From: an uncultured Prevotella sp.
GTDB taxonomy: Bacteria > Bacteroidota > Bacteroidia > Bacteroidales > Bacteroidaceae
Reading direction: 5' to 3'
Length of the DNA: 51,745 bases
Assembly (NCBI GenBank): GCA_944320105.1
Contig: CALUGA010000016.1
Span: 1-51,745, forward strand
Made by a program: the position numbers and the translations under genes. Every line of letters begins with the position of its first letter. Within the stretch, counting starts at the first letter, position 1. The notes under the pieces are model-generated. The model was given only the letters and a program-made list of their open reading frames with translations, was not told where the DNA came from and ran no database searches. Of this stretch, positions 18,850 through 27,331 are shown piece after piece.

Positions 18850-18879
18850 TTGCCGTGCGGCGCAAAAAGCGTAATTTTG
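18850..18879 (+). promoter_or_regulatory. Predicted promoter of the GH115-GH2 operon, with triple direct repeat upstream
   Basis: TTG (18850-18852), 19 bases, TAATTTTG (18872-18879) matches the Bacteroidota consensus and lies 42 bases before the GH115 ATG. Just upstream, GCAACCGTTT occurs three times at exact 11-base spacing (starting 18793, 18804, 18815), one helical turn apart. This is a plausible operator for a transcription factor controlling glycan use. Confidence 0.7.
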
Positions 18880-18921
18880 CATACGAAAGGAACAACCATT
18901 AACCTATCCTTATTATTACCT

Positions 18922-21462
18922 ATGCGTAGACTTACGACAATGACGAAGGCAGCCCTCACGCTGCTCTTGGCGGCCTCTGCCACGGCCGCCGACGCCGCCG
19001 AGGTGGCGTGGTACGACGGCAAGAACCCCGTGACTTACTCCGTGCAGAAGAACACCGAGCCGGTGGTGGAGGTGGCCCTGCAGATGTTTGCCTCCGACAT
19101 GGAGGCCGTAACCGGGCGCAAGGCCGTGGCCGCCGCCGAGAAACGCGCCGCCATAAGGCTCGTGGAGCTTGACAAGGCTTCGGCCTCCGTGCGCCGGCAG
19201 CTGCAAAAGCAGGGCGTGCCGGTGGGCGAGCTGCAAAAGAAGATAGACGGCTTCCACATATCGGTAATCGGCGGACAGGTAACCGTGGTGGGCGCCAACG
19301 GGCGCGGCACTGCCTACGGACTGCTCGAACTGTCGCGCATGGCGGGCGTAAGCCCGTGGATATGGTGGGGCGACGTGGCTCCCGAGCGGAAGGGCCGCCT
19401 CACCATCGACAGCGACTTCTCCACGATGCAGGGCGCATCGGTGGAGTACCGAGGCATCTTCCTCAACGACGAGGACTGGAGCCTGCGCCCCTGGAGCTAC
19501 GGCCACTTTGAGAAGAGGCCCTTCGGCGAGATAGGCCCCAACACTTACAAGAAGGTGTTCCAGCTGCTCATGCGCCTCAGGGCCAACGCCATCTGGCCGG
19601 GCATGCACACCGGCACCGTGGCCTTCTTCAAGATTCAGGGCAACAAGGCCATGGCCGACAGCTGCGGCATAGCCATAGGCACGAGCCACTGCGAGCCGCT
19701 GCTGAGGAACAACGTTGACGAGTGGAGCGTGGCCGAGCGCGGGCGCTTCAACTACATAACCAACAAGGAGGCCGTGCAGCAGTACTGGATAGAGCGCCTG
19801 AAGGAGGTGAAAGGCTCGGCCGGAGGCAATATGTTCACCATCGGCATGCGCGGCATACACGACGGCTCGATGGAGGGCGTGAAGACCATAAAGGAGAAGT
19901 TCACCGCCCTGCAGCAGGTAATCGACGACCAGCAGGAGCTGCTCCGCAAGTACATTGGCGACCCCTCGGAGCAGGTGCAGGTGTTCGTGCCTTACAAGGA
20001 GGTGCTGCAGATATATGAGCGCGGGCTCAAGGTGCCCGACTACGTAACGCTCATGTGGTGCGACGACAACTACGGCTACATGACGCGCCTCTCCGACGCC
20101 GAAGAGCAGAAGCGCATAGGCGGGGGCGGAGTTTACTACCACCTTAGCTACTGGGGCCGGCCCCACGACTACCTCTGGCTCTGCACCACGCAGCCCGGAC
20201 TGATATACAACGAGATGCGCGCCGCCTACGACCACAACGTGCGAAAGATATGGATAGTGAACGTACACGACCCGAAGATAGCGGGCTACGACATGGAGCT
20301 GTTCCTCGACATGGCATGGAACATCGACTGCGTGTCGGCCTCCACCGTTGACGACCACTACAAGGCGTGGCTCTGCCGCGAGTTCGGCACCGAGGCCGGC
20401 CTTAAGCTCTACCCCGCCATGCACGAGTTCTTCCGCCTGTGCGGCGAGCGCAGGCCCGAGTTCTTGGGCTGGAGCCAGACGGAGCTGTCGAAGCAAACCT
20501 TCGACCGCGGCCTGAGCCCCGTGCGCAACACTGAGTTCAGCACGGCTGAGTTCGGCGGCGAGCTTTACCGCTACCTTGAGCGTTACGCCGCAGTGGCCAA
20601 TGCCGTGAAGGAGGCCGAGGCGCTCATCCGCCCCGAGCTTAAGGACGCCTACTTCGCAGCAATAAAGTATCCCGTGCTCTCAGCCGACGCCAACGCACGC
20701 AAGCTGCTCTACGCCCAGGTGGCACGGCAGCTGGCCAACGGCAGCACCACCAAGGGCATGTTCGACACCCAAGCCGACATTTACATGGCCTCGGCCAAGA
20801 GCCAGGCCGCTTACCAGAAAATACGTTCTGCAACACAATACTACAACAATGAGATGGCCGGGGGCAAGTGGCGACGCTCCATGAACATGAGGCCGAGGGA
20901 TCTGCCCGTGCATGGCGCGCCGCTGCTGCCCACCCTGCTTACCTCCGCCGAGGTCAGCGAATGGCTCGGAAAGGACAACAACACCAAGGCCCACCCCATA
21001 AAGGCCGACGGCACCATAGCCCGCAACGCCTGCGACTATGACCGCGCCACCCCGGGGGCCGAGGCCGTATCGATGCTCGGCCACAGCATGAACGCCGTGA
21101 GCCTGCCCAAGGGCGGGGAGCTTGCCTACACCTTCACCACCGAGAAGGACGGCGACGCCGTGCTGCGCACCGCGCTCATACCCACGCAGCCCAACGACAA
21201 CGGCGATCTGCGCTACAGCGTGAGCGTAGACGGGGCCGAGCCTAAGGTCTACACCCTCAAGGAGAAGTTCCGCTCGGAGCAGTGGAAGCAGAACGTGCTG
21301 CGAGGCCAGGCCGTGCGCACGCTGGAGCTGCCCGCTCTCAAGGCCGGCAAGCACACGCTCGTGATTAAGGCCATCGACAATCATATAGTGGTAGACCAGT
21401 GGATGCTCGACTACAAGGCCAACCGCAAGTTCTACCTCTTCCCCGTGAACCACAAGAAATGA
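18922..21462 (+). CDS. Glycoside hydrolase family 115 (putative alpha-glucuronidase)
   Basis: An 846-residue exported enzyme. GH115 members remove glucuronic or 4-O-methylglucuronic acid side groups from xylan or arabinogalactan. The start at 18922 gives MRRLTTMTKAALTLLLAASATAADA, a signal peptide; an earlier in-frame ATG at 18802 would overlap the promoter. Typical GH115 segments are present: an N-terminal domain with GANGRGTAYGLLELSR, then VEYRGIFLNDEDWSL, RLRANAIWPGMH, FTIGMRGIHDGSMEG, VTLMWCDDNYGY and YHLSYWGRPHDYLWL, and a C-terminal beta domain that ends YKANRKFYLFPVNHKK. Length is ordinary for the family. Its stop overlaps the GH2 start (ATGA), so the two are translationally coupled. 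No SusC/SusD pair is present nearby, so this is a small two-gene locus rather than a full polysaccharide utilisation locus. Confidence 0.93.
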   Translation: MRRLTTMTKAALTLLLAASATAADAAEVAWYDGKNPVTYSVQKNTEPVVEVALQMFASDMEAVTGRKAVAAAEKRAAIRLVELDKASASVRRQLQKQGVPVGELQKKIDGFHISVIGGQVTVVGANGRGTAYGLLELSRMAGVSPWIWWGDVAPERKGRLTIDSDFSTMQGASVEYRGIFLNDEDWSLRPWSYGHFEKRPFGEIGPNTYKKVFQLLMRLRANAIWPGMHTGTVAFFKIQGNKAMADSCGIAIGTSHCEPLLRNNVDEWSVAERGRFNYITNKEAVQQYWIERLKEVKGSAGGNMFTIGMRGIHDGSMEGVKTIKEKFTALQQVIDDQQELLRKYIGDPSEQVQVFVPYKEVLQIYERGLKVPDYVTLMWCDDNYGYMTRLSDAEEQKRIGGGGVYYHLSYWGRPHDYLWLCTTQPGLIYNEMRAAYDHNVRKIWIVNVHDPKIAGYDMELFLDMAWNIDCVSASTVDDHYKAWLCREFGTEAGLKLYPAMHEFFRLCGERRPEFLGWSQTELSKQTFDRGLSPVRNTEFSTAEFGGELYRYLERYAAVANAVKEAEALIRPELKDAYFAAIKYPVLSADANARKLLYAQVARQLANGSTTKGMFDTQADIYMASAKSQAAYQKIRSATQYYNNEMAGGKWRRSMNMRPRDLPVHGAPLLPTLLTSAEVSEWLGKDNNTKAHPIKADGTIARNACDYDRATPGAEAVSMLGHSMNAVSLPKGGELAYTFTTEKDGDAVLRTALIPTQPNDNGDLRYSVSVDGAEPKVYTLKEKFRSEQWKQNVLRGQAVRTLELPALKAGKHTLVIKAIDNHIVVDQWMLDYKANRKFYLFPVNHKK

Positions 21463-24293
21463 AACGCACAATACTGTCAATCTCAATGCTGGGCTGCTGC
21501 ATCATGGCGGCGGCCCGGCAAACCGACACGCTCTACCTCTCGGGCATCGACGCCGAACACACCCGCGAGTGGAGCTTTTTCTGCTCAAAGGGGCATAACA
21601 GCGGCAAGTGGCGCAAGATAGAGGTGCCATCGTGCTGGGAGCAGCAGGGCTTCGGCGAGTACACCTACGGTCGATGGTACAAGAAGAAGGGCGCAAAGCC
21701 CAGCGACGAAACGGGCCGCTACCGCCACTCGTTCCGCGTGCCGCGCGAGTGGCAGGGCAAGAAGGTGGAACTGGTGTTCGAGGGAGTTATGACCGACGCC
21801 ACCGTAACCGTAAACGGACAGCCGGCAGGCCCAACGCACCAAGGGGCCTTCACGCGCTTTGCCTACGACGTGTCGGCCCTGCTCCGCTACGGCAAGGAGA
21901 ACGAGATGGAGGTGATGGTTAAGAAGCAGTCGGCCGACCGCTCCGTGAACAACGCCGAGCGCCGGGCCGACTGGTGGCTCTTTGGCGGCATCTACCGCCC
22001 CGTGTACCTCCGCGCCCTGCCCAAGGCCCACATAGAGCGCGTGGGCATCGACGCCCGCGCCGACGGCACCCTAACGCTCACCCTCTTCACCGGGGGCCTC
22101 ACCCCGGGCTACAGCCTCAAGGCCGAGCTGCAGCCATCACAAAGCTCCCTTTCCACCGATGAGAGCCTGAAAGGGGCTTCCCCCATCCCTCTCCCCACCG
22201 GGGAGAGCCGGAGAGGGGCTTCCCGCCTCACCCTCAGCTTCCCCGGAGTTAAGCCCTGGGACCCCGAGCACCCCAACCTCTACCTGCTCAAGCTCAGCCT
22301 CGTGGCGCCGGGCGGCGAGGTGGCCCACACCGTTACCGAGCGCGTGGGCTTCCGCACCATCGAGTTCCGCCCGCGCGACGGCTTCTACCTCAACGGCACC
22401 AAGCTCAACATACGCGGCGTGAACCGCCACTGCTTCTACCCCGAAACGGGCCGCACGCCCAACCTCAGGCGCGACGTTGACGACGTGCGCCTCATAAAGG
22501 CCATGAACGCCAACGCCATACGCTCGCACTACCCCCCGGGAAGCCGCTTCCTCGACATCTGCGACTCGCTCGGCGTGCTCTACTTCAACGAGCTGCCGGG
22601 CTGGCAAAACCATTACAGCACAGCCACCGGCACGCGCATACTGAAGGAGATGATGGAGGCCGAGGCCAACCACCCCTGCATCTTTGCATGGGGCAACGGC
22701 AACGAGGGCGGCAACAACCTCCGCCTCGACTCGCTCTTCGCCGCCTACGACCCGCAGCGCCGCCACGTGGTACACCCTTGGGCCGTGTGGAACGGGGTGG
22801 ACTGCCACCACTACCCTGCCTACCAGACGGGGGCCGCCCGACTGCACAACGGCTACGAGGTGTTCATGCCCACGGAGTTCCTGCACAGCCAGTACGACAA
22901 GGGCGGCGGGGCCTCGCTCTCCGAGTACTGGGAGCAGTGGTCACGTAACCCGCTCTTCGCCGGAGGCTTCATCTGGGCATGGGCCGACGAGGGCCTCGTG
23001 CGCACCGACCTGGGCGACAGCATCGACACCGACGGGCCCAACGCTCCCGACGGACTCGTTGGCCCGCACCGCGAGCGTGAGGGCAGCTGGTATACCGTGC
23101 GCGACGTGTGGTCGCCCGTGCAGATAGCCCCCATGGCCGTGAGGCCGGGGTGGAACGGGCAGTTCATCGTAACCAACAAGTTCCTCTTCAGCCGCCTCTC
23201 CGAGTGCTCCATGCATTACAGCGTGAAGGCTCTGCCCTGCCCTGCCCTGCCCGGCGAGCCAAAGACGGTGGCCGCCGGCACGGTGGCCCTGCCCGACATA
23301 GCGCCGGGCGAGAGCGGCACTGCCTCGATAAGCCTGCCCGCAAACTTCGCCGAGGGCGACGTGCTCTGCCTCACGGCCCTGGGCAGCCGGGGCGACACCA
23401 TAAACAACTGGGCCTTCCCCATGCGCTACGCCGACGAGTACTTCGCCCTGCGCAAGCCCATGCAGGTTTCAAGCCGCGCGGCCAAAGTGAGCGGCACCGC
23501 GCTCGAGGCCGCCGGAGTGAGGACCGAGTTCAACCCTGAAGACGGCATGCTCAGCCGCATCACCGTAGACGGCAAGGAGTTTCCCCTCAGCGGCGGCCCG
23601 CTGCCCGTGGGCATGAAGATGAAGCTCAAAGGCATCGTGGCGCGGCAGGACGGCGGCGCCGCGCTGCTCGTGATGCACTACACGGGTGCGGCCGACTCCA
23701 TAGTGTGGCGCATGACGCCCGGTGGACTGCTCGGCATGGACGCCGTGCTCTTCACCCGCCGCGACGGACGCAAATATGAGGGCGAGTTCTTCGACCAAAA
23801 GGTGAAGAACCTGGGCTTCAGCTTCTCCTACCCCGAGGGCGCGGCCAAGGGCGTGCGCTGGATGGGCAAAGGCCCCTACCGAGTGTGGCGCAACCGCCTG
23901 CGCGGCCCCGTGTTCGGACTGTGGCAGAAGGAGTACAACAACACCGTGACGGGCGAGGGGCGCGGCGCCGGCAAGCTCATCTACCCCGAGTTCAAGGGCT
24001 ACCACGCCAACACCTACTGGGCGCAGATGCTGTCGGACACCGCCCCCTTCACCGTATACAGCGAAACCGACGGCCTCTACCTGCGGCTCTTCACGCCCGA
24101 GGAACCCAAGCACCGCGCCGAGCGCACCATGGAGGCATTCCCCCCGGGCGACATATCATTCCTGCTCGAAATACCTGGCATGCGCTCCTACAAGCCCCTG
24201 GAGCAGCTCGGCCCCGAGGCGCAGCCCAGCGGCATACGCATAAACAAGGGCGACCAGGGCCTGCGCATCAAGCTATGGTTCAGCTTCAAGTAA
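21459..24293 (+). CDS. Glycoside hydrolase family 2 (beta-galactosidase/glucuronidase-like), exported
   Basis: A 944-residue enzyme starting MKRTILSISMLGCCIMAAA, a signal peptide. Order of domains: jelly-roll sugar-binding domain (SCWEQQGFGEYTYGRWY, about 50-210), Ig-like domain (to about 310), TIM barrel with RDGFYLNGTKLNIRGVNRH, the acid/base Glu in FAWGNGNEGGNN (about 415), a likely nucleophile Glu in MPTEFLHSQYD (about 473), and the C-terminal beta domains with KGPYRVWRNRL. The family hydrolyses beta-galactosides, glucuronides or mannosides; specificity is unknown. Coupling to GH115 suggests the pair strips side chains from one glycan. The Ig-like region carries two in-frame copies of an intergenic hairpin repeat (22141-22222), adding about 27 residues that look unrelated to the fold. 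Confidence 0.92.
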   Translation: MKRTILSISMLGCCIMAAARQTDTLYLSGIDAEHTREWSFFCSKGHNSGKWRKIEVPSCWEQQGFGEYTYGRWYKKKGAKPSDETGRYRHSFRVPREWQGKKVELVFEGVMTDATVTVNGQPAGPTHQGAFTRFAYDVSALLRYGKENEMEVMVKKQSADRSVNNAERRADWWLFGGIYRPVYLRALPKAHIERVGIDARADGTLTLTLFTGGLTPGYSLKAELQPSQSSLSTDESLKGASPIPLPTGESRRGASRLTLSFPGVKPWDPEHPNLYLLKLSLVAPGGEVAHTVTERVGFRTIEFRPRDGFYLNGTKLNIRGVNRHCFYPETGRTPNLRRDVDDVRLIKAMNANAIRSHYPPGSRFLDICDSLGVLYFNELPGWQNHYSTATGTRILKEMMEAEANHPCIFAWGNGNEGGNNLRLDSLFAAYDPQRRHVVHPWAVWNGVDCHHYPAYQTGAARLHNGYEVFMPTEFLHSQYDKGGGASLSEYWEQWSRNPLFAGGFIWAWADEGLVRTDLGDSIDTDGPNAPDGLVGPHREREGSWYTVRDVWSPVQIAPMAVRPGWNGQFIVTNKFLFSRLSECSMHYSVKALPCPALPGEPKTVAAGTVALPDIAPGESGTASISLPANFAEGDVLCLTALGSRGDTINNWAFPMRYADEYFALRKPMQVSSRAAKVSGTALEAAGVRTEFNPEDGMLSRITVDGKEFPLSGGPLPVGMKMKLKGIVARQDGGAALLVMHYTGAADSIVWRMTPGGLLGMDAVLFTRRDGRKYEGEFFDQKVKNLGFSFSYPEGAAKGVRWMGKGPYRVWRNRLRGPVFGLWQKEYNNTVTGEGRGAGKLIYPEFKGYHANTYWAQMLSDTAPFTVYSETDGLYLRLFTPEEPKHRAERTMEAFPPGDISFLLEIPGMRSYKPLEQLGPEAQPSGIRINKGDQGLRIKLWFSFK
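22141..22222 (+). repeat. Two tandem intergenic-type hairpin repeats inside the GH2 reading frame
   Basis: Copy a (22141-22180) and copy b (22187-22222) share the pattern CCCT...CCACCG...GAGAGCC...GAGGGGCTT. Copy b matches the reverse complement of the intergenic copy at 42769-42803 over 35 bases with only one or two differences, and resembles 27200-27232. The insert keeps the frame and is read SSLSTDESLKGAS, then PLPTGESRRGAS. Confidence 0.8.
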
Positions 24294-24337
24294 AGCCACG
24301 CCCCAACAACCACCAACACAACTTACCACATCAACCC

Positions 24338-24373
24338 CCACGCCAAGGCCCGCACAGCGCAGCCTTGGCGTGG
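24338..24373 (+). terminator. Rho-independent-type terminator after GH2
   Basis: Arms CCACGCCAAGGC (24338-24349) and GCCTTGGCGTGG (24362-24373) are perfect reverse complements, followed by CCGTTTT. It lies 45 bases past the GH2 stop. The remaining gene-free bases up to 24530 show only short CTCC-rich words. Confidence 0.75.
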
Positions 24374-24530
24374 CCGTTTTCTCCCATTGCTCCCCATATT
24401 TCTTATGGCTCCACCCACAAGTTTTTCATTCCCTAATTTTATGAATGTCCGCAATCTGCCAACTAAATGGAAATATTGAAGCGTACAAGCATTTGTCCTA
24501 TAACTCCTATAACTCCTTTGAATGGGAAAC

Positions 24531-24564
24531 TTTGCGGATATTCATTTTTAATTTATTACTTTTG
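24531..24564 (+). promoter_or_regulatory. Predicted promoter of the DUF1016 nuclease gene
   Basis: TTTG (24531-24534), 22 bases, TACTTTTG (24557-24564). The -7 box ends on a possible GTG start at 24564, so translation should begin at the ATG at 24588 instead. Confidence 0.65.
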
Positions 24565-24587
24565 TGGCGAAAACAATTACATACAAT

Positions 24588-25661
24588 ATGAGCAAGGAAG
24601 ACTTGAAAAGGGAGCTGGGCGACCTTACATGGAAAGATGCAACCTCCGATAAATTCATCGACGACATCCGACAAATCATTGATGCGGCACGCTCGCAGGC
24701 TGTGCGCAGCGTTGACTTTTGCCGGGTGCAGATGTATTGGCACATGGGCAAGCGCATCTTTGAAGAGGAACAGCAAGGCAAAGAACGTGCCGATTACGGA
24801 ACATACCTCATCAAGAACCTGGCCAGGCAGTTGGAACCGGAATATGGAAGCGGTTTTTCCGTCCGGCAACTGGAGCGTTGTCGCCAATTCTATAGGCTTT
24901 ACCCAATTGCGTCCACACTGCGGACGCAATTGAACTGGTCTCAATATAAAATGCTGATAAGCATTGACGACCCTGACAAGCGCGAGTATTATGAATTGGA
25001 GGCTATCAACAACTGTTGGACAGCACGGGAGACTGAACGGCAAATCAATTCCCAGCTTTACGAGCGTCTGCTTCTGAGCAACGACAAGGAAGCGGTGCTT
25101 GCCGTTGCCCGCAAGGAGCGCATCCCGCAATCGCCGCTGGAAATCGTCAAGGACCCGATGTATCTTGAGTTCTTGGGATTGGAACGCAAGGCCACATATT
25201 ATGAGAAAGACCTTGAATCGGCCATCATAACCCACCTGCAGCACTTCTTGCTTGAGATGGGCAAGGGCTTTACGTTCGTGGCCCGGCAGAAGCGCATATT
25301 GCTGGAAGACGACGAATTCTTTGCCGACCTCGTGCTTTACAACCGCCTCTTGCGGTGCTTCGTAGTAATGGAGCTGAAGACTGGCAAGCTCACACACCAG
25401 GACTTGGGGCAGCTCCAGATGTATGTGAACTACTACGACCGCATAGAAAAGACAGCGGAAGAGAACCCTACCATCGGCATCCTGCTCTGCACCGACAAAA
25501 ACGACACGGCCGTGAGGATGGCGCTGCCAGAAGACAACAAAACCATACTGGCAAGCGAATACAAGCTATATCTGCCTACGCAGGAAAAACTGATTGACGA
25601 AGTGAACAGCGTGCGCAGGATGATGGAGAATAGTAAAGAAACGGAAAACTTAAACAATTGA
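24588..25661 (+). CDS. DUF1016/YhcG-type PD-(D/E)XK nuclease domain protein
   Basis: A 357-residue protein with an N-terminal helical DUF1016 domain (about 25-160; VDFCRVQMYWHMGKRIFEEEQQGKERADYG, with FSVRQLERCRQFY) and a C-terminal YhcG-like nuclease domain (about 185-340). The core is DLVLYNRLLRCFVVMELKTGK, giving the D...ExK residues of the PD-(D/E)XK fold. Family members are linked to mobile elements and defence, possibly DNA processing; the exact role is unknown. The start follows the promoter position. Isoleucine codons are 12 ATC, 4 ATT, 5 ATA, opposite to the ATA-rich host genes, and a MITE-like element begins 4 bases after the stop. Both suggest recent acquisition. Confidence 0.88.
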   Translation: MSKEDLKRELGDLTWKDATSDKFIDDIRQIIDAARSQAVRSVDFCRVQMYWHMGKRIFEEEQQGKERADYGTYLIKNLARQLEPEYGSGFSVRQLERCRQFYRLYPIASTLRTQLNWSQYKMLISIDDPDKREYYELEAINNCWTARETERQINSQLYERLLLSNDKEAVLAVARKERIPQSPLEIVKDPMYLEFLGLERKATYYEKDLESAIITHLQHFLLEMGKGFTFVARQKRILLEDDEFFADLVLYNRLLRCFVVMELKTGKLTHQDLGQLQMYVNYYDRIEKTAEENPTIGILLCTDKNDTAVRMALPEDNKTILASEYKLYLPTQEKLIDEVNSVRRMMENSKETENLNN

Positions 25662-25665
25662 ACTA

Positions 25666-25893
25666 ATTTAACCCAAAATCGGTCGTTAGAATCCAAAACG
25701 ATTCCATTTCATTGCCGTGCAGATTGGCAGTCGCCTTTGCCGATGGCGCTATTGTAGAGACGCGGCGCGCCGCGTCTCTACATCAAGACAAAGCGGCAGA
25801 CAAGATGTCGGCAAGAGGATGGAATCGTTTGGAAAGCCGACCACTGGCACAAAAACATGTGTTAGGCGGTCTAATGACCGATTTGGGTTAAAT
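25666..25893. mobile_element. MITE-like element E2 with a perfect 30-base central palindrome
   Basis: The outer arms 25666-25689 and 25871-25893 are near-perfect inverted repeats (ATTTAACCCAAA...GGT and its complement). Inner arms 25693-25707 and 25819-25832 repeat this with one indel. Near the centre, 25753-25782 is a perfect 30-base palindrome (TGTAGAGACGCGGCG and complement). The right end (GGCGGTCTAATGACC...TTTGGGTTAAA) resembles the right end of E1 at 15963-15989. A further GGGTTAAA fragment lies at 25912-25919. No protein is encoded. The rest of 25894-26055 is AT-rich and contains the promoter of the lipoprotein gene. Confidence 0.65.
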
Positions 25894-25988
25894 GAGCACA
25901 TTGTCCTACTTGGGTTAAACAGCAATAAAAAGCCGCGCCATTAATGCTTTTTAACCCATAGCGATTAGCCAATCAGCAAAATCGTTGC

Positions 25989-25996
25989 TAACTTTG
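25989..25996 (+). promoter_or_regulatory. Predicted -7 box upstream of the lipoprotein gene
   Basis: TAACTTTG matches the Bacteroidota TAnnTTTG element, about 60 bases before the start codon. No convincing -33 box is visible at the usual distance. Confidence 0.5.
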
Positions 25997-26055
25997 TGTT
26001 TATAAAAGTTTTTTTGTTCAATAAGCAACGTTACACGTAAAAATCACAAATGGTC

Positions 26056-27069
26056 ATGAAAAAGATAAGCTTCAACGAACTGCTCTGCAAGGGCAAGTAC
26101 ATGGTGATGGCACTGGTGGCAGCCTGCGCTCTGACGGCCTGCAGCAACGACAACGAGGGCGACGGCAACAACAACCCGCCAACCACGCCGCCCACACTCG
26201 ACACACCGGCCTACGAGGCATCGGCAGCAAAGTACGTAGTCACCGACGTGAACGCCGACATCCACTCCATCGAACTTACGGCAAGCGGAAACTACATCAT
26301 CAGGCTCAACAGCGTGCTCAGCGCCAACTCCACCACGCCTGAGGAAGTAAGCGCAGCCAAGAAGCCCTCGGTGATGAAGACCCCCGCCGCATTGGCAGCC
26401 CAGACGCGCTACACGCAGTTCTCAAACATCCTCTACGGCGAGTACACCAAGACCGGCGACAACCAGTACAGCCTGGGCGACTACGGCACGCTCACCGTAA
26501 CGCAAGACGCCGGCGGGGCCTACGCACTGCAAGTGGAGAGGGCATCGGGCCAGACCTACAACCTGAAGGCCAACAAGGCCGGAACGCCGCAGCAGGGATC
26601 GGCCTCAAACGCCCTCTGCCGCACGTGGAACATCTCGCAGTGGCGAACCTACATGCGCATAAACGGGCAGACCATGTATGACTTCACGGCCAACTCCGTT
26701 GGCGAGCTTAACGAAATGCTGGCACAGTGGGGCCAGGAGAACGACGAAGAGTACACGGAGGGCGACTACGAGGTGGAATTTGACAACAGCAACGCGCCCG
26801 AGCAGGTGGTGTTCTGCAAGACAGGCACGTACATGGTGCTCTACGCCAACAACGTGCTGGCCGTGTCTACCTGGCGCTGGGCCAACACTGCGCAGAACAA
26901 AATCCAGTACTCCTGGGACCCCGACTCATTCGACGATACTTCTATGAGCGGCGAGGCATCCATCTCCTACAGCAACAACCGCCTCTACATCACCGAAGGA
27001 TACAAAGAGTCTGAGGACGGCTACACCTTCGAGCAAGGCATGGTATACATAATGGACGAGGCCAAGTAA
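26056..27069 (+). CDS. Lipoprotein of unknown function
   Basis: A 337-residue protein with a lipoprotein signal peptide. MKKISFNELLCKGKYMVMALVAACALTAC ends in the lipobox LTAC, and the mature N-terminus CSNDNEGDGNNN is an acidic and Asn-rich linker that often goes with surface lipoproteins in Bacteroidota. The rest looks like two beta-rich halves of about 130 residues: Y(T/V)-rich strands such as GNYIIRLNS and YGEYTKTGDNQYSLGDYG, then CRTWNISQWRTYMRINGQ and YSWDPDSFDDTSMSGEASISY. I do not recognise the family. An in-frame ATG two codons earlier (26050) is equally possible. A strong hairpin follows, so the gene is probably transcribed alone. Isoleucine codons are largely ATC. Confidence 0.75.
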   Translation: MKKISFNELLCKGKYMVMALVAACALTACSNDNEGDGNNNPPTTPPTLDTPAYEASAAKYVVTDVNADIHSIELTASGNYIIRLNSVLSANSTTPEEVSAAKKPSVMKTPAALAAQTRYTQFSNILYGEYTKTGDNQYSLGDYGTLTVTQDAGGAYALQVERASGQTYNLKANKAGTPQQGSASNALCRTWNISQWRTYMRINGQTMYDFTANSVGELNEMLAQWGQENDEEYTEGDYEVEFDNSNAPEQVVFCKTGTYMVLYANNVLAVSTWRWANTAQNKIQYSWDPDSFDDTSMSGEASISYSNNRLYITEGYKESEDGYTFEQGMVYIMDEAK

Positions 27070-27130
27070 AAAAGAAAACACGCCCCAGCCAAAGGCACAA
27101 TCCCCACAAGCCCGCCACGGCGGCGCAATC

Positions 27131-27170
27131 AAGGGCCGCAAAGTTCAGCAAAAGAAACTTTGCGGCCCTT
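27131..27170 (+). terminator. Terminator hairpin after the lipoprotein gene
   Basis: 15-base arms 27131-27145 and 27156-27170 (AAGGGCCGCAAAGTT and its exact complement) enclose a 10-base loop, followed by CTTCC. This is a strong stem 61 bases past the stop. Confidence 0.75.
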
Positions 27171-27178
27171 CTTCCATC

Positions 27179-27232
27179 GCTCCCAGCCCTCCCATTACTC
27201 CCTCCCCACCGGGGAGGGTCGGGGTGGGGCTT
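27179..27232. repeat. CTCCC words plus copy of the CCCACCGGGGAG hairpin repeat
   Basis: 27179-27205 carries the CCCAGCCCTCCCATTACTCC word family also seen at 17663-17775 and 28397-28425. 27200-27232 is a copy of the hairpin repeat CCCTCCCCACCGGGGAGG...GGGGCTT found in inverted form at 42769-42803 and, in frame, inside the GH2 gene. Confidence 0.75.
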
Positions 27233-27248
27233 CACAGCCTCAAAAAAA

Positions 27249-27280
27249 TTTGCCCATCTTAAAATAATTGCGTATATTTG
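27249..27280 (+). promoter_or_regulatory. Predicted promoter of the Rpn-like gene
   Basis: TTTG (27249-27252), 20 bases, TATATTTG (27273-27280): a close consensus match, 51 bases before the ATG at 27332. Confidence 0.75.
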
Positions 27281-27331
27281 CAGCAGGGCGACGCTACGCC
27301 GCCCCACCCCATCACTGCAAAAAGCAAAGCC

